Origin: Diplonema japonicum
Lineage: Eukaryota; Euglenozoa; Diplonemea; Diplonemida; Diplonemidae
DNA length: 64,000 bases
Direction: 5' to 3'
Assembly (NCBI GenBank): GCA_964019335.1
Contig: OZ025656.1
Location: 62,001 to 126,000, forward strand
In this document: positions 21,848-34,874 of the stretch, piece after piece
Numbering within the stretch: the first letter of the stretch is position 1
How the letters are laid out: each line of letters opens with the position of its first letter
Notes under the pieces: generated by a model
Database searches by the model: none
Seen by the model: only the letters and a program-made list of their open reading frames with translations
What the model was told of the DNA's origin: nothing
Program-made: the position numbers and the translations under genes

Positions 21848-24800
21848 ATGAACACGCCGCCTTCGGATGCCGTCGGTGGCCTTTCACCCGACTGGTACTG
21901 CTCGGGGGGTAGCAAGGAGGATGAGTTGGAGATACAACTTCGGAATCTCCGCTCCAAGGTGGCTCACCTTGAGCACATTGTCTCAGAAAAGGACAGAGAG
22001 ATCGAGGAATTAAGCACCAATCTGAGAGAGGAGAGAAAGTTGGAGGCAGAGAGCCTTAGCAACATGAAGACAGGTTCAGAAAAGCTGCTGGAACAGAAAA
22101 AGCTACAGGTGCAACAGCTCAACAGCGCCATCAAGAAACTGAACGAGTCCCTACGCAAGAAGGACCAACAACTGTCTACAATAGTCGCGCACAATCTGAG
22201 GGCCGACGGCGCCTACACCGAAACAGCAGCAGAGTTGAGCGAGGCCAAACTGAACTTGCGCCACTCGGAAGCTGATCGCAGCAAGGAACGCGTTGCCATC
22301 CAACGGCTAGAAGGCCAGATGACTACCCTCACCGCGCAGAACCATCGCTTAGATGAGCTAGTGCAGCAGTATCGTCTGGAACTCACAAGAAAAGAGAACG
22401 CGCTTAATACACAACAACGCAACAATGAGAATCAGAGCCGGCTGCGTCACCTGCAGTCGATGGAGGTTGTTGAGGCGCTGGGGGAGGCCACCGCACACCT
22501 CACAAGACTGGAGAATGATCTGAACGAGCAGGAATCGATCCTCCTAAGCGGCACAGGTCTCCTTGCGTCATGCACCCCGCCAGTGGCCAGGCCAGGACAA
22601 CGCGTCCGCGTCAACATTACGACCACTTCAACGGCGGCACCCCGAATGTCCTCTTCGAGCAATGCGTTGGATTTCTCTCCCGTGACGTTGGTATCTGCTG
22701 ATGCACAAGCCACAACATACACAATGCTCTTCACTACGGGTTCCCGAGAAGGCACCGCGCAGGTCATATTCACGACAGACATGGGGTCTGCGCAGACCAC
22801 TGTTGTGGTGGAAGGGAGCCAGACCCTCTTCGACATATCAGGCAGTGAAGTGACGATGGGCTCGATCTGCTACGAGAATGAGCCGATGGAGGTGCTCATC
22901 ACCACACGTGATACGGTGGCGAACTTAGTAGTTGCCAGCTTGCGCGATGAAGAAATACAGGTACCTGAGTCACCCCTCAGGCGGAGTTCTCTGGCCTCTG
23001 CTGGTTCTGCTCTGGAGCCCTCGGCCTTTTCCAGTGGTGTTAAGTCCGCACGGTCACCCACAGTCGTCGTCAACGGTGCTAGTATTGTGCAGCACGTGAA
23101 GCGAGTTGCTAAACACACCCACAAACTGGTTGTTTGTCCGAAGCAAGGGAAGTGCGTCACGGTGCAGCTCGTAGATGACACCGGCCCAGTTGCTGCGGCA
23201 TGCTGCGAAGTGAAGACTGCGATGCCTGACCTGTCCAGGACAGTAGTCGAGGCTGCTGGTGTTATGACGGTCGGCGACAGAGGCACCGTGAAAGTGAAGC
23301 TATACGACGCTGGAGGCAGACCCTGCCCACCCCCCGCAGGTGTCCCTCCCTCTGATCTCATCAAACCTTCTTGTGGAGAGAACGGGGCAGAAGACGCAAC
23401 TGACCTAGAAGGCGAGATCCTTACCTTTGGGTTTGGTGAGTACGGTTTCCACTTCGTACCACTGGCGATAGGGAAGACGACGCTGAACGTGTCGGTCGGG
23501 AACGCTTACAAGGAGACAGTCGCCGTACGTGTTGTAGAAGCCGGAGGTGCCGCGGTTTTTGACAACTTCGAAGTGAACGCAGCACCCCCTTCGATGTGTG
23601 TGCCACTGGAATCAGATGTCTCTCTGAGTGTACTTTTCTACGATGAAGACGGACGCCCTGCCGCCTCTGCCCCTGAGCCCGCTGTTCTCGACATTAGCAT
23701 CGAAGGTGACGCCTTCACTTTGACAGGTGTCGCTCCGGATCCCAATGTGCCGAGCTCCCTTGTAGTTACCTTGTTGCCCGAACAGGGTGGCACTTCAAAT
23801 GTCACAATTTCGTGCAAAGGTGGCAGCAAGAAAGCGACCTTCCCAATATTCTGCGCTGATAAGGAACATGTCGGCCAGTACCACAAAGTGGGGCTCAGCG
23901 TGTGCGGGTCTTCTGTAGTTCCTGGTGGTTCATTTGACGTGTTCGCATCTCCAGTGGACTGTCTGGGCAATGTGCTACCATGCTTCCCCGACTACGTGAA
24001 GGACGAGGGCTTGACTGCAATGTTAGAAGGAACAGACGTCGATGTCCCTCTTGTTGCCTGCTCTGGTGGAAAGCTTAAGGCCAATCTTACAGCTCCTTTG
24101 AACGAAGGCTTCTACATAGTGGCAGTGGGGAGGACACAAGTAGCAGTGGAAGTGAGCACGAGCACCATAATGTCATCGAAGAGCGTGGCTGAAACTTCAA
24201 AAGTGCTCATTAACAGGCTCCCTGGTATATTGTACTCCCTGAGGGCGCGTGAACAGGCCTTTAAAAACGCCCGTGCAGAAGCGACAGATGCCGTGCAGGA
24301 GTGGGAGAGGGCCAAGGCACTTAACGATGAGCTTGAACGTCACACAACCGAGGAAGTAACTAAGGCGTTGGCAGCAGCAAACCGCGAGCGTGATACCATG
24401 CAAATAAAGATAGATGATCTCAAAAGCAGTCTTGCATCAGAAAGAAGAGAAGAAGAAGAATTCCAAAAAAGGTGGGATGAGCGAGAGGAAAGTTTAGAAA
24501 AGGAGAGAGCGCAACGTGCTGAGGACAGGCGGCTGTGGATAGAAGAGAGGAACCGTCTAACAGATCTTGATGAAGAAAACGCGAAGGTGATCGCAGCTTT
24601 ACGCAAGCAGATCACAGACCTCCAAGCAAAAGGAAAGCAGCAGCAGGTTGTCATGCAGCGGAAGATCACCGAGCAGGTAGAGGAGGCACAGAAGGTCATC
24701 GCTGCAGAAGAGGCGAAATGGGAGATTGATCGTTCGACATACGAAGTGAGGTGCAACAAGGTAGCAGAGCGAGTCGAGGAGCTCAAGGAGGAGCTAGAAG

Positions 24801-27800
24801 TTGAGAGACGCAGAAGCGAGCAGGGGAACGCTACCATAAGCCAACTTGAGCAGAGAATGACTTCTCTGAAGGTGGAGGCTCAAGAATTGAGACACACCAA
24901 TGAGAAATCTCTCTCGGAAGCGGAACAGGTAAAGGAGGAACTCGTAGAGTCCGGGGTGCAGTCGACGAAAAAGATTGATGAGCTGGAGCGACATCACGCA
25001 CAACTGATTGCAACATCCAACAAAACACACCTCGAGACTGTAACCAGTCTGCAAAATGAGATAGCCGTACTGAAAGAACAGCACAAGCAGGCTCTTGAAT
25101 CTACTGCCTTAGAAGGAGAAGCTCGCAAAGCAGCTGCATTGGCGCAACTTGAAACAGAAAAGATGCGCATTGTGCAAGAGAAAGAGGAGCAAGCGCTGGC
25201 AAACGAGGACCTCCTGACTCAGATTCGTACAGCGCATCGCGAGATCCTCGCTGCACAAGACGCAAAGGAGAACGACAACAGGTTGTGGGAGACAGAGAAG
25301 CGCTCGCTAGAACGGATGCTTGAAGAACGCAATCAGACAGTCAGGGATGCAGAACAGCGTTGCGCCGACGAGATAGGCACCAACAAGGCACTCGTGGAAC
25401 ACAACAAGTCGCTTTGGCTCAACGAGAAGCAGTTGTTAACAGAGCGAGTCTCTTCTCTTGAAGAAGAGGCAAGGTCCGCATCGGAGCACTGGGAGTCAAA
25501 ATTTAGTACTGAGAAGCAGATACTAAGTAACGAGAAAGCCTCCTGGGCTCATGAACGTCAAGAGCTTGTGATCTCTATCAGTAAGCTAAAGGAGCGTCTG
25601 GACGACACCGTGAAGCATGGCAACAAGGTTTTGGAAAATGAGAAACTGCAGATCGATGATGAGCGCAGGCAGTGGATGAACGAACGTGCCGACTTCCGAG
25701 CAAGACTCAACGACCTGCAACAAACGCAGGATGATGCGGTAAGGAAGTATACCAGAACGATAGAAGAGATAAAGTCGCATGCGGAAGAAGAAAGGGAAGA
25801 GTGGTGCATTGCAAAAGCAGAGCTCGAGTCTGAGCTTCAGGACACGAAAGCCCACCAAACTAACACCGCAGCAGACACAAGGAGAGAGATGAGCACCCTA
25901 AAGGGGCAGCTCGAAGCCTTGAGGCATGAAGCAGCGCAGCAGCAAGCACAGCATGAGCAAGAGCTCAAACAGCGCGACGAGCAGGCAGACGTTGAAAAGA
26001 GGAAGGCTGTGAAGCAGCTGCAGGTGACACGAGAAGACTTCGAAGTAGAAAAAGAAAAATACAAGAGAGAAACGATTTCATTGCGGCAGCAAGCAGAGAA
26101 CCTGCAAGCCACGTTGGAAGATGCTCACAGCCGACACGTCATGAAAATGGAAGAGACAGAGCTTGAGCGCCAGAAGTGGGTAGCAGAGAAAGCACAGCTG
26201 CGTGATAGGCTTGCTGTGATTGAAGCGAGTGCTGCTGAACTAGCTGAGGACCACAAACAGCAGCTGGGTGAACATGACAGACAGCTTGCTGCTGTTAAAA
26301 AAGAGTCCGAAGCTGTGCTGCAAGCAAAGATCTCGCAGATAGAAGCTCACATGGCAACGCGGATGCAGCAAGAAGCTGCTGACATGGAAGCAAAGCACGC
26401 CTTGGCAGCAGAGGAGTGGGAAGCTGCTCTTGTACGAGCAGCAGAGTCCCACAAAGCAGAGATCGCAAGGATACAAGCAGCAGCTGAGGAGCGTGAGAAC
26501 ATGGCAGATTCGTACCTGGACACAGCGAAGGAAAACTACAAAATAGAAATCGATAAGCTTGAAGCCGAGTTAGCAAAGGCAAAAACCGAGAAAGTAGCTG
26601 CAAGACAACGTGCTGAAACTGAGCGCTCAGAAGAGCGACAGCGGTCAAGGCAGGAGATGCAACAAGTGGTTGATGAGCACGAGCGGGAGAGAAAGCAGTG
26701 GGAAACAAGTCGAGACGAACTTTTGAAGGCTTCCGATGAGATGAAGATGGCACACCAAAGAGAGGTAAACGAACTGAACAGGCAGCTTCAGAGGGCGGGT
26801 CTTGATGAAGCAGAAGCGCAGCAGGAAGAGTCACGCAAAGAGATGGCAAGCCTAAGGGTTGCTTGGCAAAAGCAGCTCGCAGCAGCTCACGACGCACATG
26901 AACGCGACCGAGCAGCTTTTGCAAAAGAGAGAGAAGAATGGAGGAGCGAGAGGTCCAAGCTGTGGAACGAGCGCAACTCAAATAAGCAGTTGCTTGAGGC
27001 ATCCTTGGCAGAGGCCATGCAAGCAAGGGACGACGCAGAGCTGTTGGCTACGCAACGTGTGGAAGAAATCACCAAGCTGCTCGACCGCAACACGGAGATG
27101 GAAGACCTGCTTCAAAGTGCAAGACGCAAGCTCGAGGAGCGTGCCTCTGTGGAGCAGCAACTTCTCGACAGCGGAAAGGACGAATGGGAACAGGAGAAGG
27201 GGGACCTCCATGCCCAGATGGAGCACCTTCGTGACAATATGGAGCATCAGCAGAACGAGAGGTTGAAACTGCAGCAGGAAATCGAGGAGCTGCAACGACA
27301 GGCCGACGAAGCTATGACCGACAGCACCAGCAAGCATCACAAGAAGGTAGATGTGCTGAGGAAAGAGCTCGACTTGCAGAACGCAGCTGTTGCAAAGTTG
27401 CAACGTGAGATCAGCAAACAGGTGGCTTCGAACGAGCAGCTGCAGAAAAAAATGGCTGAAGAGTCCAAGCAGGCAACAACAGAAGCACATAACTTACAGC
27501 ATGCATCTGAAACTGGCCTCCAGAGCGCCAAGCACCGCATTGATGAATTAGAACAAGAGGTTTCGACACAACAGCAAAAATTGCAAGACGCAAACACAAT
27601 TCACGTGCGCCAGGTAAACGAGTTTGAAGAGGAGAAAGAGCAACTCATGCAGGAGTACGAAGACCTGAGGAACAGACACTCGGAGATACAAGCAAACTAC
27701 AACACACAGATCCAGAAGAGTGCTGAGGAGGCACAGAAGCTGCGTGTGGTGTCATCCATGTCCGACACGGAATGGGCTGCTAAAGAGCAGCGCTGGACGG

Positions 27801-30352
27801 AGTCCATGGAGGAAGCTAACAAGCAACTCCAGCAAGAACGCGAACTTTCCAACGAGAGGCTCGTAAAGGCGCAGGCAGCGATTGAAGAACAACTTGAAAA
27901 CTCGGAGAATGAAAAGACCGACTTGAGGGCACAGTTGCAGAGCACGGAGGCAGCCTTAGCCCTCGAAAAACAGACCCGTTCGGAGACAGACACTTGGCAC
28001 AAGGATAAACTTGAAAGTGAAAAGCAGGCTTGGGCCAGAGATAGAGATCACACTGCCCAGCAGCTGGAGAGCTACAAGAAGCTCTTGCAGGAAACTCAGC
28101 AAAAACAACAAGAGAGTCTTGAAGCTATGTCATCAGAGAGGAAACAATGGCTTGCAGAGAGGGTTAAGCTGCGCGAAGAGGCAACAGCCCTTCGCACACA
28201 GCTGTCGGTATGCCCAAATCACACCACGCACCATGCCACAGGGTCTAGAGCAATCGTTCATTGAACAGGCAGAGCAATACGCAAAACAGCTTACAGAGCT
28301 CACACAAAAGGAAGACACGACTCTGGAAGACGTGACGAACGCCGAAATGAAATTTAAAAACGAGGAGCTCGGAAGGCTGATCGCTGAGCTGCAGGCAACA
28401 AAGGAAAGGTACGAAACAGAGCGGCAGCACCGCGACGAGCTTTACGACCAAGAGAAGGAAAGGCTCATGGCACGCTTGCGGACAGCGGAAGAAGCGAGTA
28501 ACACACAAGTAGAAGTGTTGAAAAAATCACATGGAGCGCAGGTGCGACAGCTCATGGAAGAACTCGCCGGTTTGCAAGACACGGGTACACACGAAAGGCA
28601 GCGCTTTGAGAGTGAAAAGGTGGCAGAGAGAGAGAAACTGACCAACGAAGCCTCCCGTTTGAGTTCCATGCTGAATGAAGAAAGGAATAAATGGAATGAG
28701 GAAAGGACGGCCCTGTGTACCCAGCTTGAAGCTCAGAAGAAAAGTACTACCGAGAGACTGCGACGGGAACGCGAGAACGCAGAGCAGCAGCAGAGAGAGA
28801 TGCAGGACAAGACAGACCAGAGACACGCGCTAGATGCTAAGCGAGAAGAACTGGAGAGGCAACTTGTCAGCGATATGCAAAAGTTCGACAGTGAAAGGGA
28901 TAGCTTCAAACGCGAGCGCGTCACGTGGCACGAGGAGAGGCGAACGTTGTGGAGTGAGAGAGATGAGCTGAAAGCAGAACTTGAGAACACCTTGCTGCAG
29001 GTGCGGACATCGAAGAGCGAGGCAGCGCTGAGCTCACCCAACCAGACAACAGCTTTGCACGCAAAGCTTGAGCAAGCCATGAAGGAGGCATCGCAGAAGT
29101 CACAGGTAAGAATTGGAAAGTAGACCACACTATTTCACAGGAAGCAGTGGATATCCGCAATGCATGGGCACAGGAGAAGAAAGAATTCGACTCCTTCCTT
29201 GCAGAGCTCGACTGCGAAAAAGAGAAAGACAGGAAGAAAACCATCGAGGAGGCTAACAAAGCTTGGCTTGGGGAGCGCGAGGAGCTGAGGAAAGAGATCT
29301 CTAGACTGAGCGATTTGTCGCTGCAGCTGAACGATCTTCAAAGCGACGAGAAGAGAGCCGACTCAACAGGTGCTACACAGTCGCCCTCACCATCGTTGTC
29401 TAACAAAAGAAGCAGCGGTGGCGTGCCGTCCTTCAACCTGGTATGCTATCCACAAACAAGGAACACCACCGCAGGATGAGCTTAAATCAGCTTTGGTATT
29501 AAAGTACGGCAGCACGGCAGCTGCAGTGTCATCGATGCTTGCGTATGTAATACACAACAACAACAACATGTACTCAGGGGCGACAGCATTATTGACAACT
29601 CATCCATTTATGAGATGCTAAGGGTGGTGGGGCTTGAACATGTGGCGCCCTCGTTCATCCAAGCAGCCGTGGAGGCAGGGAATGATTCCTTGCTGGAGGG
29701 GGTCAAGAGGTTGCTGGGTACAAATGGCAGCAAGTATGAGACGCAGGTAAAGGAGTACGAACAACGGGACGAGCTCAGCAAGCAGCTAGCGGAGCAATCC
29801 CGTAAGATACTTGAGAACAAGAAGGAGAGGGGTGTTGTACCTATCTCTGCAAAGCAGGTGATCCCTGCAATGACCGTCACGAAAGTGCACACTTCAAGCT
29901 CAACAGTGAGGAGCAATAGGTACAAGAGCTTTGCTTACTTCGGTGTTGAAGTGACCGACGGAGTGAGAGTAGGGCAGAACAAGCAAGAGTATTTCGGTGT
30001 GAAAGTAGTTAACGTCAAAGGTGCTGCAGAGCAAGCAGGCATCGAACCGGGCGACGTGATGAAGGAGATCGCCGGCTCGCGTGTTAGTTCGCTGGACGAG
30101 TTCCGGCACGTGATGGAGTCCCTCCCTAGCAACTCTCCCCTTTACGTGGTAGTCGACCGCGATGGTACCGAGGTCGTACTCACTGTCAAGCCGCACGTCA
30201 CCAACGCACGTCCAGGCTCCCTCTCTCGTTACACACAAGCTGTCAGTGTGCATGCAGATTCCGATTACCGCAGCCGCAGTGGTGGCAGCGACCTCAGCAC
30301 CGTCACAAGCAGCACCAACAGAACAAAACTCAACAGCGTGCCGTTCAGGTAG
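21848..30352 (+). CDS. Giant coiled-coil protein with Ig-like region and C-terminal PDZ domain
   Basis: Exons 21848-28207, 28242-29105, 29141-29440, 29475-29542 and 29578-30352 encode 2,788 residues. Residues 22-231 are coiled coil. About 235-775 is beta-rich, with filamin/Ig-like stretches (VSVLF-type YDEDGRPA, TTLNVSVGN). About 785-2490 is nearly continuous coiled coil, in which a motif close to (R/K)xxWxxE(R/K)xxL recurs about twenty times, for example RRQWMNERADF, RQKWVAEKAQL, REEWRSERSKL and RNKWNEERTAL. The C-terminus holds a PDZ-like domain at about 2665-2740 (YFGVKVVNVKGAAEQAGIEP, GDVMKEIAG). The introns are needed to reach the PDZ part. A scaffold of the cytoskeleton, basal body or flagellum is a reasonable inference; I do not recognise an orthologue. 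Start: ATG six bases after CATACAG. Confidence 0.8.
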
Positions 30353-30430
30353 ATAACTTATACTTAGATTGAGTAGTTTAGAATCCGCAGCAAAACATAC
30401 CCACACACATCCATCTCTAGGGTTGGCAAT

Positions 30431-31875
30431 ATGTTCGGCTTCGGGGCGTCGTCCTCTGGTGGGGGCTTTGGTGGTGGTGGTTTTGGTGCTTCTTCTTCTT
30501 CTGGTGGTGGTTTTGGTGGTTTCGGAGCGTCATCTTCAGCTGCTAGTAGTGGGTTCGGCGGCTTTGGCGCTTCCTCGTCAACAGGCGGCTTTGGTGGGTT
30601 CGGCGCTTCTTCTTCCTCATCTGCTGGTGGGTTCGGCGGCTTCGGGGCCCCATCTTCTGCAGGATCTTCATCCGGTGGCTTTGGTGGGTTCGGCGCCTCG
30701 TCAAGTAGTGCCGGTGGTTTCGGCGGCTTTGGTGCCTCTTCATCTGGTGCTAGCGCTGGAGGGTTCGGTGCTTCTTCGTCAAGTGCTGGTGGTTTTGGCG
30801 GCTTCGGGGCATCCTCCTCATCCAGCGCTGGTGGCTTTGGCGGCTTCGGGGCATCCTCCTCATCCAGCGCAGGTGGCTTCGGCGGCTTCGGGGCATCCTC
30901 CTCATCCAGCGCTGGTGGCTTCGGCGGCTTCGGAGCATCCTCCTCATCATCTGGTACTGGCGGTTTCGGTGGCTTCGGTGCCTCTTCATCCAGCGGAGGC
31001 GGCTTCGGGGGGTTCGGAGCTCAGCCTGCGTCCTCATCCTCTGCTGGTGGCTTTGGCGGCTTCGGGGCATCGTCCGGTGCTTCTGCCACCATCCCGGAAT
31101 CTTGGCAAGCAAAAACACTGAAAGAAATATGCGACGAATGCGAGCGCTGCCTAGGTATGCATGGCGGGACAACACATTGCACAACAACAACAACACCAAC
31201 AACAGAGGAAGACAAGCAAAGCTTCACGCAGTGTGCGGATAGCGTGATCCGTTTGGACTTGGCGCTGCATGAAATTGGGGACAACGTATGAAGGCTGCAT
31301 TCTTTATTATGACAACAACAGATGCTGAGGCTCCGCTCTCAGGTGGAGGACTGCAAGAAAAACAAACAGAGTTTGGAGGGAACAATATACTCGTTGGAGA
31401 ACGACCTTGACGTATGCAAGACACCAGTGACAACAACAACAAAACAGTCGCTTGAGAAGAAGGTCGCAGGCGAGGCAGAGAAGAGCATAGAACAGCTTGC
31501 CAAGGCGAGCACCACAGACGGGATCGACAGGATGGGCTACGGGTACTCCAGCACAGGTGCTAGCGCTGGTTACGACAAAGAACGGCAGGTAGCCTATGAG
31601 AAGGCAAAGGCGATAGAAGACAAGCTGCAGAGCATCGAAAGCAGACTGGCCGACAAGGTGGCCAGCTTCAACCATGCAGTTGGGGATGACCACTCCACAG
31701 TTAGGTATGAAGGAGACGAACAGAGGGAGGAAAAGAAAAACCACGCAGATCACTAACACACATCCTGGACCACCATGTGGAGTACATGCGGAAGTTAGAT
31801 CAGAACATAGAAGCGGTCAAGAAACAGTGCGCAGAAACATCCGAAAGAATCCTCGGCGGCCGGCACCAGATGTGA
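30431..31875 (+). CDS. NUP62: FG nucleoporin of the Nup62/Nsp1 type
   Basis: Exons 30431-31153, 31205-31285, 31322-31411, 31448-31704 and 31749-31875 (introns 36-51 nt) encode 425 residues. Residues 1-220 are almost only G, F, S and A, with about a dozen SSS(A/S)GGFGGFGA repeats. FG repeats of this kind line the nuclear pore and bind transport receptors. The C-terminal half is helical; its end, LTHILDHHVEYMRKLDQNIE, matches the closing helix of Nup62/Nsp1, which assembles with Nup54 and Nup58. Several introns here are built of CAA/ACA repeats before CAG. The start is 10 bases after CATCTCTAG and 79 bases after the preceding stop. The repeats are GFG-type rather than the FxFG usual in animals and yeast. 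Confidence 0.8.
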
Positions 31876-31978
31876 TGTCCGCTAATCAAGTGTTTCCACG
31901 TTAATAGATACTCCACCCACTCCGTCGTGTGCTCCTTCACAGCCACACAGGTAGGGAGGGTACTTTGGGGGGTTTGAA

Positions 31979-33009
31979 ATGTCGGGTGGTGCCATAGATG
32001 TCGATGCCATCATCACCAAATTGCTGGCGGTGAAGGGGTCGAAGACCAACAAGCCTGTTCTGCTGAGCGAAGGGGAGGTCAGAGCGCTGGTGCTGCGTTC
32101 GCGTGAGATTTTCATGAGTCAAAGCCCTTTGCTGGAACTCGAAGCGCCCCTTAAGGTATACCAAGAGAAAAAAGAGGGGAAAAAATACAGGTGTGCGGTG
32201 ATGTGCACGGGCAGTACTACGATCTGCTGAGACTCTTCGACCACGGTGGGTTCCCGCCTGACGCGAACTACATCTTCCTTGGTGACTACGTTGACAGGGG
32301 AAAGAACTCGCTGGAGACAGCATGCCTGCTCCTTGCGTACAAAATCAAGTTCCCTGAGAACTTCTTCCTGCTGAGAGGGAACCACGAGTGCGCGTCCATC
32401 AACAGGATCTACGGCTTCTACGACGACTGCAAGAGGAGGTACAACATTAAGTTGTGGAAGGCCTTCACGGACACCTTCAACTGCTTCCCTGTTGCGGCCG
32501 TGATCGACGAGAAGATCTTCTGCATGCACGGAGGGCTGTCACCAGAGCTGGACAACATGGACCAGATCAGGAACATCAGACGTCCTGTTGACGTCCCCGA
32601 CCAGGGGCTGATATGTGACTTGCTGTGGGGTGACCCGGAAGAGGGCATCATGGGGTATGTACACAGTATTTAAAACCACATTCACATACAGTTGGGGTGA
32701 GAACGACAGAGGGGTTTCCTTCACATTTGGTGCCGATGTCGTGGAGAAGTTCCTCCGTAGGCACGACTTCGACCTCATCTGCCGTGCTCACCAAGTGGTG
32801 GAGGACGGCTACCAGTTCTTCGCTCAGAGACAGCTGATCACACTCTTCTCTGCTCCCAACTACTGTGGTGAGTTCGACAATTCCGCAGCAATCATGAGCA
32901 TCGACCAGACCCTTATGTGCTCCTTCCAGATTTTGAAGGCACAGGTATGCTATTGATTTTTATAAATTAAAATATCACACAGGTCAAGAAGCCCCGTTTG
33001 TATACATAA
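31979..33009 (+). CDS. Serine/threonine protein phosphatase PP1 catalytic subunit
   Basis: Exons 31979-32155, 32191-32654, 32692-32944 and 32983-33009 (introns 35-38 nt) encode 306 residues. The metal-binding motifs are intact: GDVHGQ at 62-67, GDYVDRG at 90-96, RGNHE at 121-125, plus DLLWGDPE and [11 protein letters not shown] near the C-terminus. The last segment and [11 protein letters not shown] identify PP1 rather than PP2A. Splicing restores [25 protein letters not shown] and the short tail [10 protein letters not shown]1 catalytic subunits are directed to substrates by regulatory proteins; none is evident next door. The 104-base gap to the nucleoporin stop ends in GCCACACAG, a probable acceptor at 31950. 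Confidence 0.95.
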
Positions 33010-34874
33010 AAAAATAGAGAAAAAAATAATGAGATTTTCCTTTTTTTTATATTCCCCACCACTTCCCCCCCCCCCCCCCCTATTTTCCCCTCACTTTTTT
33101 TCCCCCTCTCCTCCCCTCCCCCTGAGTTTGTCCATATTTTTTTTGAAAAAAGAAATCATAAAGAAAGAATAAGAACCCCCCCCCCCCTACAGCTCCCTTT
33201 TTTTACCCCCATTTTTTTTTTCCGTACCCCATTCCCCCCCCCTTTTTTTCGTCCTCCCCTCCTTATCGGGCTTCATATTAAAAAAAAAGGTTGGTTTCCT
33301 TCCCGTGTTGACTTTTTCTTCTCTTCTTCTTATTGGAGACTCTAAACAGGACCCTTGTGCCCACTGTCTCCTCTTGGGAAGAGTGAAACAAGAGCCTTTT
33401 GTAAGACAGTTGGGAAAAGAAGAAAAAAAAAAGAAAGCGAAAGCGATATGAAGAAGAAAAAAAAAGTAGGGGAGGAATGCTTGATTACAAAAAAAAATAA
33501 TTTTTTTGCAAAATTAAACCCTAGCCTTTTCAAACTCTTGACTTTGCCTTTATTCTTATTTTTGCAAAATCCTTTTTGGAAAAAGAAAAAAAAAGGAAAG
33601 AGTTTCTTATTGAAAAAAAAAATTGAAATGAAAAAAAAGAATGAGATGACAGATCACACCTACTTCCCTTGTACCGCAGCTTGCTATGTAAATTGAGCAT
33701 TACAGTTAGGCTTCATTCTGAAGTGAAAGATCTCGAAGCACAACACAAGGAAGGGCAAGGCTTAAAAAAAAACCCCATTTTCTCCCTTTTTTTATTCCCG
33801 TTTTACAAGTGTACCTTATATTCTTTTTATTTTATTTTCCCTCTCTTTTTTATTTTCCTTTTGTGACTCCCCCCCCCCCCCCCCCCCTGTTTCTTTCCCA
33901 CATTTCTACTGTTCACCCCCACCCATTTTTTTTCTTTTCAAAAAAAAAACCCCCCAAAAATACCAGGAGAGGTAAAAAATATGGGGGAAAATATTCCAGG
34001 ATGAAAAAAAAAAAGAGCTAGAGAGGGGTAAAATGCCTCTATTTACTGTGATGGCACTATTCTGTATACAAAAAAAGAATGTAAAAAAAAAAAAAAACAA
34101 AGGGGGGAAAGAAAAAAAGAAAGGAAAACACTAAAACAAACAACTGAATCCTGTCAAAGGAAGGAAACGTCTCTGGCAAATTGGGGTGGCAAGGCTGGGC
34201 CTCCGCCCTTAATTCTTTTCTTCCCCTTCTCTTGTCCCTCTTACGACTATTTTTTCCCCCTCGATATCTTTTTTTACTGGCTCCCGAAATGCTTTTATTA
34301 GAAAAAGAAAAGAAAACGAAAAAAAATGCGAAAAGTTGGCAGAGATAACATAACTATGAAAGTTTTTTTCTTGGTCCTCTTTCCCTCACCCCCATGTTTC
34401 CCCCTGCCAGCTACCAACCCCCCCCCCCCCCCCCCTTTATTGGTCCACAATTTATTTTTAGCCCCCCCATGTCCCTATGGGGCGCGTGCATGCCCGAGAA
34501 CTCCAGGGGTGGCCATCATCAGGAAAGGAGGAAATGGAGGAAGAGAGAATGAGAAGAAAAAGTTTTTAAAAGCCCGGTTCTTGAGCTTGCTTTTGTTTGG
34601 CAACTATGTAGAGGAATAAAGAAGATAGAAGAAGAAGAAAAAAAGAGATAATACGGAAAAAAAAAAAAAAAGAGGAAGACAGAAAGAGGAGAAGAGCCCC
34701 ACCACGTCTGCTGACAGCTATCAGACGGTTACACAACATGTAAGAGCCACGCGCCCCATACCCTCCCCGTCTCTATTCATAGCATTTATTTTTGTGTGTT
34801 TTTTTTTTCTTTTCTTTCTTTCTTTCTATGTTCTCGTGTTGCGTCTTGTACCCACACAGGCCCAGCCCGGGGCA
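33010..34874. other. Gene-free homopolymer-rich stretch
   Basis: This 1.9-kb stretch is dominated by runs of C (at about 33066, 33870 and 34420), T and A, separated by short mixed segments. Frames are lysine-, phenylalanine- or proline-rich and not protein-like. It ends in a T/C stretch and CCCACACAG at 34859, 15 bases before the next ATG, which is consistent with an acceptor. Long homopolymers here may be inexact in the assembly. Confidence 0.65.

Noticed and set aside
26295-27026. - strand frame of 243 codons opposite the giant coiled-coil gene
   Set aside because: It is Leu/Ser/Cys-rich and mirrors the Glu/Gln/Lys-rich coiled coil; there is no independent support.
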